Source of the DNA: CAWHOW01 sp050013795
GTDB taxonomy: Bacteria > Bacteroidota > Bacteroidia > Bacteroidales > CG2-30-32-10
Assembly (NCBI GenBank): GCA_050013795.1
Contig: JBEKEO010000049.1
Coordinates: 1 to 17,370, forward strand
DNA length: 17,370 bases
Reading direction: 5' to 3'
Made by a program: the position numbers and the translations under genes. The notes beneath the pieces were generated by a model. That model was not told where the DNA came from, made no database searches, and saw only the letters and a program-made list of their open reading frames with translations. Numbering within the stretch: the stretch's first letter is position 1; every line of letters begins with the position of its first letter. Positions 6,972 through 14,748 of the stretch are shown here, piece after piece.

Positions 6972-8792
6972 ATGAATTATAAGAAATTAATTGCCGTATG
7001 TTTTTTCATGGTGTTTCTTGCCATGGTATGTTATCCGCAGGATAGCATTAAAATTGGCAATTCATACGAGGCAATATCGGAAAGTAAAAATGATACGGAT
7101 AAATACCAATCGTATATTGATTTAGCACGTTTATATAGTGGGAACAATGAGGAACAGGCATACATATACCTGAATAAAGCCCTGGCAGTAGCGGTAAAGA
7201 TAAATCAAAGAAAATATCTTGCCAGGGCAGTTTACCTGATGGGTTCACATTATTTTCGTGTAGCCGAATATACAAATGCCATTGCCTATTTCATTAAGGC
7301 AGCTGAATTGTTCAGCGAGACTAAAAATGATAATGGGCTGGCTTCAGTTTATAATAATATAGGCAATGTTTATATTAATATGGAAGAATATGACCATGCT
7401 TTAAAATATGAACATAAAGCCCTTGAAATACAATTGAAGCTTAAATCGGGCAGGGCGAATACCTTGAACAGCATTGGGAATATATTTAGACTAAGAGGTA
7501 ACCTAGACAGTGCACGGCATTATTTTGAGTCGGCTTTAGAGATAGAAAAGAATCCAAATAACGAAATACCTCATGCCCGCACCCTGAACTATCTTGGATT
7601 GCTAAGCGAGAACAGCAAAGACACGACGGAAGCGCTGAAATATTTTGAGATGTCGGAAAAGATATATGAAGACAGGTATTATAACAATGGCATTGCTACG
7701 AATAAGAATCTGATAGGTGACATTTATCTACACAAAAAGGAATACCAGACTGCTTCAAATTACTTTAAGGAGGCGCTTGAAATGGCACAGTTGGCTGAAG
7801 CCAGGGAAGAAGAGGAGAAAGCTTATAAAGGGCTTGCTACAACTTTTGAAAACCTGCACCAGTATGCCGATGCATATAAATACATTAAACAATATTATGA
7901 AATACAGGATTCTCTTTTCAATACAGGGAAGCAGCAATTAACAACGCTTCAATACAATATGGAAGCCCAGCAAAATGAAAATCTTATTGCAGTGCAAAAA
8001 TCCGAACTCGAAAAAAATAATATCAGGATAGAAAAACAGCATCTAGAAGTATATGCCTTAGCTGGGGGTGTCTTCCTGCTGATTGCATTAACAATATTGG
8101 CATTTTATAGTTATAATCGTAAGAAAAGTGACAATGAGATAATTAAGATTGAAAAACAAAAATCAGAAGAATTGTTATTAAATATACTGCCCTCTGAAGT
8201 TGCCGAGGAATTGAAACTTAATGGCAGATCACAGGCAAGAAAGATTGAACTTGTTACAGTATTGTTTGCTGACTTTAAAGGGTTCTCTAAATATGCTGCA
8301 AATCTTGAACCTGAAGTACTCGTTGAGCAGCTTGATTATTATTTCCGTTCGTTCGATGCCATCATAGGGAATTATGATATTGAAAAGATTAAAACTATTG
8401 GCGATTCATACATGTGTGCCGGCGGATTGCCAGACGCCAACAGCACCAACCCGGTAGATGTTGTGAATTGCGGCTTAATGATGAGGGATTTTGTTGAAGA
8501 GTATAAAAAGAGTCAGATTGCTATCGGTGGGCAATATCTTGAAATGAGGATAGGCATACATACCGGTCCAGTTGTTGCAGGCATAGTAGGCTTAAAAAAG
8601 TTCTCTTACGATATATGGGGAGATACTGTGAATATTGCTTCAAGAATTGAATCGGCCGGTCATGAAGGAAAAGTGAACCTTTCAGATGTAACATATCAAT
8701 ATGTGAAAGATCATTTTCGTTGTGAATACAGGGGAAAAATTCCAATTAAGAACAGAGGAGAAATTGAAATGTATTTTGCAGAGCCACTGTAA
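6972..8792 (+). CDS. TPR-domain transmembrane class III adenylate cyclase
   Basis: The product has 606 residues. In order: signal peptide (about 1-23), a TPR-like helical repeat region (about 45-315, e.g. ASVYNNIGNVYINMEEYDHALKY), a coiled-coil stretch (about 320-358), one transmembrane helix (about 361-381), a short cytoplasmic coil with LLLNILPSEVAEEL, and a class III cyclase domain (about 425-606). Catalytic residues are complete: metal-binding Asp434 (FADFKGF) and Asp478 (KTIGDSYM), adenine-selecting Lys474 and Asp547 (YDIWGD), and transition-state Asn554 and Arg558 (NIASR). The Lys/Asp pair predicts ATP rather than GTP as substrate, giving cAMP. With this topology the TPRs would lie in the periplasm and the catalytic domain in the cytosol, as in Bacteroidota TPR-histidine kinases. 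It probably works as a homodimer. It shares a transcript with rsmG. The ligand or protein sensed by the TPRs is unknown. Confidence 0.92.
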   Translation: MNYKKLIAVCFFMVFLAMVCYPQDSIKIGNSYEAISESKNDTDKYQSYIDLARLYSGNNEEQAYIYLNKALAVAVKINQRKYLARAVYLMGSHYFRVAEYTNAIAYFIKAAELFSETKNDNGLASVYNNIGNVYINMEEYDHALKYEHKALEIQLKLKSGRANTLNSIGNIFRLRGNLDSARHYFESALEIEKNPNNEIPHARTLNYLGLLSENSKDTTEALKYFEMSEKIYEDRYYNNGIATNKNLIGDIYLHKKEYQTASNYFKEALEMAQLAEAREEEEKAYKGLATTFENLHQYADAYKYIKQYYEIQDSLFNTGKQQLTTLQYNMEAQQNENLIAVQKSELEKNNIRIEKQHLEVYALAGGVFLLIALTILAFYSYNRKKSDNEIIKIEKQKSEELLLNILPSEVAEELKLNGRSQARKIELVTVLFADFKGFSKYAANLEPEVLVEQLDYYFRSFDAIIGNYDIEKIKTIGDSYMCAGGLPDANSTNPVDVVNCGLMMRDFVEEYKKSQIAIGGQYLEMRIGIHTGPVVAGIVGLKKFSYDIWGDTVNIASRIESAGHEGKVNLSDVTYQYVKDHFRCEYRGKIPIKNRGEIEMYFAEPL

Positions 8793-8896
8793 GAAATATC
8801 AAATTAATGTTCGCGGGGAAAATAATTCTTTGTCTATATCAGAGTTTTTTTCTTAATTAGCTGACTGAAATCAATAACCAATTAATCAAATAATAA

Positions 8897-8902
8897 AGGA
8901 GG
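8897..8902 (+). promoter_or_regulatory. Strong Shine-Dalgarno of the OPT transporter gene
   Basis: AGGAGG lies 4 nt before the ATG at 8907 and supports that start. Full SD motifs are rare in Bacteroidota, where most genes here lack one. The upstream gap 8793-8896 shows no exact TAnnTTTG; a possible weak TTTG (8829-8832) is not followed by a good -7. Confidence 0.6.
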
Positions 8903-8906
8903 AAAC

Positions 8907-11030
8907 ATGTCAGAAGAAAAGAAATTTGTGCCTTTTGTTTCAGCTGAGACAAATATGGCCGAATTCACTTTAAGAGCTTTAATCATAGGCCTTATCATGT
9001 GTGTTATTTTAGGTGCTGCAAATGCTTACCTGGGCTTAAGGGCAGGCATGACCATTGCGGCAACATATCCGGCTGCTGTTATAGGTATGGCAATATTAAA
9101 GACTTTTAAAGGGTCTATCCTTGAAGAGAACTTTGCCCGTACTGTCGGATCGATTGGAGAATCAGTTGCAGCCGGCGCGATATTTACTTTGCCTGCATTT
9201 TTTGTATCGGGCTTGTGGCATGACTTTTACACACCAGGACATTATTTAACTTCTTCTCTTATTTTAATTGCCGGTGGTGTACTAGGTATAATGTTTGTGG
9301 CTTTACTTCGAAGAGTAATGGTTGAGGATGTTGAACTTAAATTCCCCGAATCTATTGCTGCTGCTGAAATACATAAAGCAGGTCGTGGCGCCGGTGGTGG
9401 TTCTAAATTCCTTTTTGGTGCGATGGGAGGCGGTGCTCTCATTCAGGCACTCGGACAGATGAAATTCTTTGCTACTTCATGGCAGAAATTCATTACTTTT
9501 TCAAAACAAACTATTACGGGTACGCTCTTTACAGGTAAAGGCGGTTTAATGTTAAGTTCACCCGGAATCAGTCCTGCTTATATGGGTGTGGGTTATATCA
9601 TCGGACCAAAATATGCTGCCCTTAACTTCAGCGGTGGACTGATCGCATGGGGTTTGCTTGCTCCTATCATTTATTATTTCATTTCTCCTTCTATCAATAT
9701 GGATTTTCTTACCAGTTGGGCAGCTCTTTTACAGACCAAGGATCCAACATTATCTGCTTCTGATGCTATGGCCAAGGTAAGCGATACTTCTTACCAGATC
9801 ACACAGGTATGGAGGTTCATTGTTCGTCCTATCGCTATAGGTGGTATGTTAATGGGGGCTTGTTTTACGTTATTCAAAATGCGTAAGAGTTTAGGCGAAG
9901 GTTTGAAAAGAGCCATAGGTGATGTTCGCAAAGCTGCCAGCGGAGGCACAGTTCAAACTTCACGTACGGAAAAAGATATATCTTTTACATGGATCATAAT
10001 TGGAATAATTGCTGTTGCTTGTCTAACATTCTGTATAGCATTTTTTGTATTCGATGCCAGCCTTATAGTTTCCATTGCTGCTGCAACTGTTCTTATTATT
10101 CTTGCTTTCCTGTTTGGCGCTGTTTCAGGGTACCTTGTCGGAATCATGGGTTCCAGTAATAATCCTATCAGCGGATTGACTTTAACAGCTCTTGTTGTTA
10201 CTGCTCTTATATTAGTCGCATTGGGTGTTAGCGGTGATGCAGGCGTGGCTACAGTTTTAGGTATTGCTGCTATCGTTTGCGTTTCGGCTGCTGTTGCAGG
10301 AGAGATGCTACAGGATTTGAAAGCAGGACACATTCTCGGCGGTACTCCTTGGAGAATGCAGATAGGTGATATCATTGGTGTTATTCTTGCCGGTTCTGTT
10401 ATGTTTGGGGTTCTGGTTATCTTAAATCAGGGTGATATTGCTCAAGGGATTAAAGACGGGTATGATGGCGGTTTTGGAAGTAAGAACCTTCCCGCACCTC
10501 AGGCAAGTTTAATGGCTATGTTATCAAAAGGTATTGTGAGCGGACAAATGGCATGGCCTTTAATTATTGTAGGTATGCTGATGGGTCTTGGTTTTATCCT
10601 GATGCAGGTAAAGAGTCCTATGCTTGTCAGCGTAGGTATGTATCTTCCTCTTGAAACAACATTTGCTATATTCCTTGGTGGATGTGTAAAAGGCATACTC
10701 GAAATGTTTAACAGGAAAAAGAAAGTCAATGGTAAAGAAGTGCTTGATAAGGATGGTAATCCCGAAAGAATTTACTCGAAGGGACAGGTGGTACGAATGG
10801 AAAATGTAGGTGTGTTGCTAGCTTCCGGATTTATAGCTGGCGAAGCACTAATGGGTCTTATCTTTGCCTTGCTTTATTTCATGAAGGTTCCTACACCTGA
10901 ATTCTTTAAAGATCCTTCATTCATTATCAGCTTGGTTGTATTAACAATAATATCATTTGTAATGATCTATATTCCGCTTAAGAATAAAGGTGATGCCAGT
11001 GAGCCACCACCTCCAAGCGGAAGTTTCTAA
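8907..11030 (+). CDS. OPT-family oligopeptide transporter
   Basis: The product has 707 residues and many hydrophobic segments (about 14-16 by eye), typical of a full-length bacterial OPT/YSL-family symporter. Landmarks: N-terminal EFTLRALIIGLIMCVILGAA and NAYLGLRAGMTIAATYPAAV (about 20-58), the acidic/hydrophilic loop KFPESIAAAEIHKAG, and the family motif GSSNNPISGLT (NPISG at 419-423). Also GEMLQDLKAGHILGGTPWRMQ (about 467-487) and a C-terminal GEALMGLIFALLYF. It sits in the inner membrane and is expected to import peptides, or metal chelates as in the YSL branch, with protons; the substrate cannot be fixed from sequence. A charged insert (MFNRKKKVNGKEVLDKDGNP, about 596-615) looks like a cytoplasmic loop. 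The dipeptidase gene two genes downstream fits peptide use as nutrient. Confidence 0.93.
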   Translation: MSEEKKFVPFVSAETNMAEFTLRALIIGLIMCVILGAANAYLGLRAGMTIAATYPAAVIGMAILKTFKGSILEENFARTVGSIGESVAAGAIFTLPAFFVSGLWHDFYTPGHYLTSSLILIAGGVLGIMFVALLRRVMVEDVELKFPESIAAAEIHKAGRGAGGGSKFLFGAMGGGALIQALGQMKFFATSWQKFITFSKQTITGTLFTGKGGLMLSSPGISPAYMGVGYIIGPKYAALNFSGGLIAWGLLAPIIYYFISPSINMDFLTSWAALLQTKDPTLSASDAMAKVSDTSYQITQVWRFIVRPIAIGGMLMGACFTLFKMRKSLGEGLKRAIGDVRKAASGGTVQTSRTEKDISFTWIIIGIIAVACLTFCIAFFVFDASLIVSIAAATVLIILAFLFGAVSGYLVGIMGSSNNPISGLTLTALVVTALILVALGVSGDAGVATVLGIAAIVCVSAAVAGEMLQDLKAGHILGGTPWRMQIGDIIGVILAGSVMFGVLVILNQGDIAQGIKDGYDGGFGSKNLPAPQASLMAMLSKGIVSGQMAWPLIIVGMLMGLGFILMQVKSPMLVSVGMYLPLETTFAIFLGGCVKGILEMFNRKKKVNGKEVLDKDGNPERIYSKGQVVRMENVGVLLASGFIAGEALMGLIFALLYFMKVPTPEFFKDPSFIISLVVLTIISFVMIYIPLKNKGDASEPPPPSGSF

Positions 11031-11037
11031 TATAATC

Positions 11038-11067
11038 AAATCTGGCAGGTGAAAGCTTGCCAGATTT
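11038..11067 (+). terminator. Probable terminator or attenuating hairpin after the OPT gene
   Basis: A perfect 10-bp stem (AAATCTGGCA with TGCCAGATTT) and a 10-nt loop lie 8 bp after the stop. The following tract is TTTATTAAAA-like and poor in T, so termination may be partial, with read-through to the PqqD-like gene 15 bp further on. Confidence 0.6.
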
Positions 11068-11081
11068 ATTAAAAGATAATT

Positions 11082-11462
11082 ATGGAATTGGGCTTTTTTG
11101 AACGCAGGAAAATACTGAAAAAAACCAGTATGCTTTACCTCACACCTTTCAGGAAGATTGAACACAGGGTGGAAGAGGATGGTAATATTACGCTTCTATA
11201 CCCTAAGTTTAAAAATAGCAAGGTCAGCAAATATATGCTGGGAAGAAAATCGCCTTACATTCAACTTAAGCTCGATGAATTAGGAACTGCTTCATGGCTT
11301 ATGATGGATGGGAAAACTAGGGTTGAAAAGATAGCGCTTGAACTTTCGGACAAATTCGGCGAAAAGATCAACCCTGTTCACGACAGGCTTGGAAAATTTT
11401 TATCACAATTGTATAACAACAAATATATTTCATTTCAGGAAATTCAAAAAAAGGAGAAATAA
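11082..11462 (+). CDS. PqqD-like small protein
   Basis: The product has 126 residues. The C-terminal ~75 residues follow the PqqD pattern: IQLKLDELGTASWLMMDGKT, then VEKIALELSDKFGEKI, then VHDRLGKFLSQLYNNKYISF. This is a winged-helix-like fold. Classic PqqD proteins bind a precursor peptide for a radical SAM enzyme, but no radical SAM gene or precursor peptide is visible here. The N-terminal ~45 residues (ERRKILKKTSMLYLTPFRK...) are basic and contain no clear motif. The stop lies 3 bp before the pepD ATG, and the pepD ribosome-binding site is inside this gene's end, so translation is probably coupled. Bacteroidota carry many orphan PqqD-like proteins of unknown role, so no biosynthetic function is claimed. 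Confidence 0.75.
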   Translation: MELGFFERRKILKKTSMLYLTPFRKIEHRVEEDGNITLLYPKFKNSKVSKYMLGRKSPYIQLKLDELGTASWLMMDGKTRVEKIALELSDKFGEKINPVHDRLGKFLSQLYNNKYISFQEIQKKEK

Positions 11463-11465
11463 ATC

Positions 11466-12926
11466 ATGGGAAAAGTATTAGGCTCGCTGCAGCCCGCAGC
11501 ATTATGGAATAATTTTGAAGAGATATGCCAGATTCCGCATCCTTCAAAACACGAAGAAAAGCTAAGAGATTACATCATTGGTTGGGCAAAGAAACTCGAC
11601 CTTAATGTTAAAGTGGATGAAGTAGGGAACGTCATTATCCGCAAACCTGCAACTAAAGGTATGGAAAACAGGAAAGGAATCATTTTGCAGGGACACCTTG
11701 ATATGGTTCCGCAAAAGAACAACGATACCAAGCACGATTTTGAAAAAGACCCTATCACTCCCTGGATAGACGGTGAATGGGTAAAAGCAAAAGGCACTAC
11801 TCTTGGCGCTGATAACGGTATGGGTGTTGCTGCAGCTATGGCAGTACTTGAATCCAAAGACCTTGTTCACGGACAAGTGGAAGCTTTATTCACTATTGAT
11901 GAAGAAACCGGTATGACAGGCGCTTTCGGGCTAAAACCCGGCTATTTCACAGGTGATATTTTAATGAACCTTGATTCAGAAGATGAAGGCGAATTATATG
12001 TTGGCTGTGCCGGTGGTACCAACGCAAGTCTTAAATTTAAATACACGGAAGAAGCAACTCCTGCAGGCTCGGAAGCATTCAAAGTAAATGTTGGTGGTTT
12101 AAAAGGTGGACATTCAGGCGTTGATATTGCTCTGGAAAGAGGTAATTCGAACAAGATATTGAACCGTATTCTATGGGCTGCTCAAAAGAACTTCGGTATG
12201 AGGCTGGCTTCAATTGAAGGCGGTTCGCTTCGCAATGCCATTCCGCGTGAATCATTTGCCGTAGTTACAGTTGTTAAGGATAAAGTTGCTGCTTTTAAAA
12301 AACTGGTTGATGATTATAAACATATCATCATTAATGAATATAAAGGCGTTGAAACGGATATTACCATCACGGCTGAAACCGTTGCAGTTCCTGCGAAAGT
12401 GATTGACAGCAAAACAACCTTTAATTTCCTCAATGCAGTATATGCTACACCTAATGGTGTTATCAGGGTTAGCCAGGATATGAAAGGACTGGTGGAAACT
12501 TCAACCAACCTGGCTATTGTAAAATCACAGAATGGCGTAATTGAAGTGCTTTGCCTGTTGCGCAGTTCGGTTGATTCGGCTAAACTTGACCTGGAACAGA
12601 TGTTTGAAAGCGTTTACAACCTTGCAGGCGCTGAATCGGTATTCGACGGGCAGTATCCCGGCTGGAAACCCAATATGGATTCGGCTATACTGAAAGAAAT
12701 GCTTGCCGCTTACGAAAAACAGTTTGGTACCAAGCCTAAAATAGCTGCCATACATGCAGGACTTGAATGCGGTTTGCTGGGTGGCGTTTACAAGAACTGG
12801 GATATGATATCGTTTGGACCTACCATACGTTTCCCTCACTCCCCGGATGAAAAAGTAAATATTGCTTCGGTAAAGAAATTCTGGGATTTCCTTGTTGAAA
12901 CCCTGAAGAATGCTCCGAAAAAGTAA
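11466..12926 (+). CDS. pepD: Xaa-His dipeptidase (aminoacyl-histidine dipeptidase), peptidase family M20C
   Basis: The product has 486 residues, the usual PepD length. It is a cytosolic two-zinc metallopeptidase that cleaves dipeptides such as carnosine-type X-His and others. Visible landmarks: IPHPSKHEEKLRDYI (about 23-37), zinc ligand His77 with Asp79 (QGHLDMV), bridging Asp116 (LGADNGMG), catalytic Glu146 and zinc ligand Glu147 (IDEETGMTGA), Asp170 (MNLDSED), dimer/lid-domain GGLKGGHSG (about 210-218), GLECGLLGG (432-440) and zinc ligand His458 (FPHSPDE). AAGGAG at 11451-11456 lies 9 nt before the ATG and supports the start. It is coupled to the PqqD-like gene, with the OPT peptide transporter upstream, which suggests uptake and breakdown of peptides. 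Confidence 0.95.
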   Translation: MGKVLGSLQPAALWNNFEEICQIPHPSKHEEKLRDYIIGWAKKLDLNVKVDEVGNVIIRKPATKGMENRKGIILQGHLDMVPQKNNDTKHDFEKDPITPWIDGEWVKAKGTTLGADNGMGVAAAMAVLESKDLVHGQVEALFTIDEETGMTGAFGLKPGYFTGDILMNLDSEDEGELYVGCAGGTNASLKFKYTEEATPAGSEAFKVNVGGLKGGHSGVDIALERGNSNKILNRILWAAQKNFGMRLASIEGGSLRNAIPRESFAVVTVVKDKVAAFKKLVDDYKHIIINEYKGVETDITITAETVAVPAKVIDSKTTFNFLNAVYATPNGVIRVSQDMKGLVETSTNLAIVKSQNGVIEVLCLLRSSVDSAKLDLEQMFESVYNLAGAESVFDGQYPGWKPNMDSAILKEMLAAYEKQFGTKPKIAAIHAGLECGLLGGVYKNWDMISFGPTIRFPHSPDEKVNIASVKKFWDFLVETLKNAPKK

Positions 12927-12952
12927 AAGATAAAATAGCATTTAATACATAC

Positions 12953-12989
12953 AAGAGAGGCTGTTACGAAAGTACAACCTCTCTTTTTT
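12953..12989 (+). terminator. Rho-independent terminator of pepD
   Basis: AAGAGAGG (12953-12960) pairs with CCTCTCTT (12978-12985), extended by TGT/ACA after one mismatch, and is followed by a T run. It lies 26 bp after the pepD stop and before the repeat array, so most pepD transcripts should end before the array. Confidence 0.85.
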
Positions 12990-12997
12990 CATTTTTC

Positions 12998-13415
12998 GTC
13001 CAGATAGGTGCAACCCAATAAGCTAGAATATTCACTTTTCGAGTTAGAATGTTCGTTTTTCGTTCCGACAGGTGAACCTTTCGGGTTATAAAGTTCACTC
13101 TAAGGGTTAGAAAGCTCACTCTACGAGTTGAAAAGTTCACTCTTCGAGTTAGAAAGTTCACTCTACGAGCTGAAAAGTTCATTCTATGAGTTGAAAAGTT
13201 CACTCTTCGAGTTAGAAAGTGTACTCTTTGAGTTAGAGAGTTCACTCTTCGAGTTAGAAAGTGTACTCTTTGAGTTAGAGAGTTCACTCTATGAGTTAGA
13301 AAGTTCACTCTACGGGTTAGAAAGTTCACTCTACGGGTTAGAAAGCTCACTCTACGAGTTAGAATATTCACTTTCTGAATTGGAATGTTAACCTTTCGGG
13401 TTGAAATGCGACTAA
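12998..13415. repeat. 21-bp tandem repeat array 2 (about 18-20 units)
   Basis: Contiguous 21-bp units can be phased from 13020 to 13397 (18 units). A diverged 22-bp unit at about 12998-13019 and a decayed unit at 13398-13415 flank them. The core units (13104-13376) differ at only a few positions. Every core junction carries the dyad ACTC-TWC-GAGT (or a one-base variant such as TTT in the middle). Two pairs of units alternate (13209-13292), a sign of higher-order duplication. The two ends are more diverged, as expected for an old array. In one plus frame the units read E-L-E-S-S-L-[FY], a heptad with Leu in a/d positions, free of stops from 13104 to 13388 but without an ATG. The reverse strand reads as basic LTRRVNF repeats. 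The array reaches to within 4 bp of the folA stop. Confidence 0.95.
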
Positions 13416-13418
13416 GAA

Positions 13419-13931
13419 CTAATTCTTTTGTCTTTCGTAAACCAGGTAAGAATAAGTAAAATCATTCTGTGTATCGCTGTTGCAATCTTCTTTGCTAATC
13501 AGCTTCCATTCAGTAGTATTTATTTCAGGGAAGAAACAATCAGCTTCAAATGGTTTGTGAACTGCGGTTATGTATAATTTATCGGCATGAGGAAGGAACT
13601 GTCTGTAAACAGAAGCCCCGCCTATAATAAAGTTCTCGTTAGTATCATGGCAAAGCTGCACGGCTTCAGTAATAGAGTAAGCCATAGCGCAACCTTCTAT
13701 TATTTCACCGGGAATATCAGTTATCACTATGTTTGTACGCTTGGGAAGCGGCCTAACAGGTAGGGAAAAAAAGGTGTTCTTTCCCATTACCACGGTGTTG
13801 CCGCTTGTAAGAAGCTTAAAGCGCTTCAGGTCTTCCGAAATATGCCATAACAGCTTATTGTCCTTGCCAATGGCATTGTTTTCTGCAACTGCCACTATTA
13901 TTGATATTTTCTTTTTCAGCACTTCACTCAT
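13419..13931 (-). CDS. folA: Dihydrofolate reductase
   Basis: The product has 170 residues, a normal length. It reduces dihydrofolate to tetrahydrofolate with NADPH in the cytosol. Landmarks: ISIIVAVAENNAIGKDNKLLWHISEDLKRFK, with the proton-relay Asp34 aligned to E. coli Asp27, then GNTVVMGKNTFFSL (NADPH site), NIVITD, and FIIGGASVYRQFLPHADKLYITAV (Gly-Gly at the cofactor site). It is the last gene of a minus-strand cluster after thyA (21-bp gap). This fits its task of recycling the dihydrofolate that thymidylate synthase makes. No terminator is visible downstream; the transcript would run into repeat array 2. The target of trimethoprim-type inhibitors is this enzyme. Confidence 0.97.
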   Translation of the reverse strand: MSEVLKKKISIIVAVAENNAIGKDNKLLWHISEDLKRFKLLTSGNTVVMGKNTFFSLPVRPLPKRTNIVITDIPGEIIEGCAMAYSITEAVQLCHDTNENFIIGGASVYRQFLPHADKLYITAVHKPFEADCFFPEINTTEWKLISKEDCNSDTQNDFTYSYLVYERQKN

Positions 13932-13952
13932 TGAACCTTAAACTCTAAACTC

Positions 13953-14744
13953 TTATACCGCGATAGGAGCTTTAATATTCGGATGCGGATCGTAATTAAT
14001 TAGTTTGAAATCGTCGAACTTAAAGGAAAAAATATCTTTTACTTCACTGTTAATGACCATCTGTGGCAAGGGACGGACATCTCTTGACAATTGAAGTTTG
14101 GTTTGTTCTATATGATTCAGATAAAGATGAGCATCGCCAAGTGTATGAATAAAATCGCCTGGTTGTTTATCGCAAATCTGTGCTATCATCAATGTTAATA
14201 AAGCATAGGAAGCTATATTAAAAGGAACGCCAAGGAAAATATCGGCACTTCGTTGGTAAAGCTGGCAGGATAATTTATTATCGGCCACATAAAACTGGAA
14301 CAAAGCATGGCAGGGGGGGAGTGCCATCTTTTCAATCTCGCCCACATTCCATGCACTAACGATTATCCTTCTTGAATCAGGATTGTTCTTTATTAGCTGA
14401 ATTACCTGTGATATCTGGTCAATAGATTTATCACCTGCGTTCCACGAACGCCACTGATGACCATACACAGGGCCTAAGTCCCCATTCGCATCAGCCCATT
14501 CATCCCAAATAGAAACTGCATTATCTTTAAGATACCGGATATTGGTATCGCCCTGCAAGAACCAAAGCAATTCATGGATAATAGAGCGAAGGTGAAGCTT
14601 CTTAGTGGTAAGCAGCGGAAAACCTTCTTGCAGGTTAAACCGCATCTGGTAACCGAAAACGCTTAGGGTTCCTGTTCCTGTCCTGTCTTCCTTTTTTGTG
14701 CCGGTATTAAGCACATGATCCATCAGATCAAGGTATTGTCTCAT
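13953..14744 (-). CDS. thyA: Thymidylate synthase
   Basis: The product has 263 residues, one residue shorter than the E. coli enzyme. It methylates dUMP to dTMP with methylene-tetrahydrofolate, giving dihydrofolate. Landmarks: EDRTGTGTLSVFGYQMRF (about 19-36), HELLWFLQGDTN, GPVYGHQWRSW (91-101), SRRIIVSAWNV (124-134), catalytic Cys145 in ALPPCHALFQFYV, CQLYQRSADIFLGVPFNIASYALLT and GDAHLYLNH. All expected residues are present and it appears intact. The start lies 4 bp after the upstream BFN-family gene's stop, so the two genes are likely translated from one message, with folA next. Confidence 0.98.
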   Translation of the reverse strand: MRQYLDLMDHVLNTGTKKEDRTGTGTLSVFGYQMRFNLQEGFPLLTTKKLHLRSIIHELLWFLQGDTNIRYLKDNAVSIWDEWADANGDLGPVYGHQWRSWNAGDKSIDQISQVIQLIKNNPDSRRIIVSAWNVGEIEKMALPPCHALFQFYVADNKLSCQLYQRSADIFLGVPFNIASYALLTLMIAQICDKQPGDFIHTLGDAHLYLNHIEQTKLQLSRDVRPLPQMVINSEVKDIFSFKFDDFKLINYDPHPNIKAPIAV

Positions 14745-14748
14745 GGCG

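Noticed and set aside
9953..10375. 140-residue minus-strand frame within the OPT gene
   Set aside because: It is a shadow of the membrane-protein coding sequence; the plus frame has clear OPT motifs throughout.
11082..11462. Radical SAM peptide (RiPP) cluster suggested by a PqqD-like gene
   Set aside because: There is no radical SAM enzyme, precursor peptide or exporter nearby; orphan PqqD-like proteins are common in this phylum.
12964..13371. 135-residue minus-strand frame with LTRRVNF repeats
   Set aside because: It has a GTG start inside the array, runs through the pepD terminator, and the differences between units that I checked change residues in this frame.
12998..13415. CRISPR array
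   Set aside because: Units are contiguous 21-mers without unique spacers, and no cas genes are in the window. The same holds for 3970-4116.
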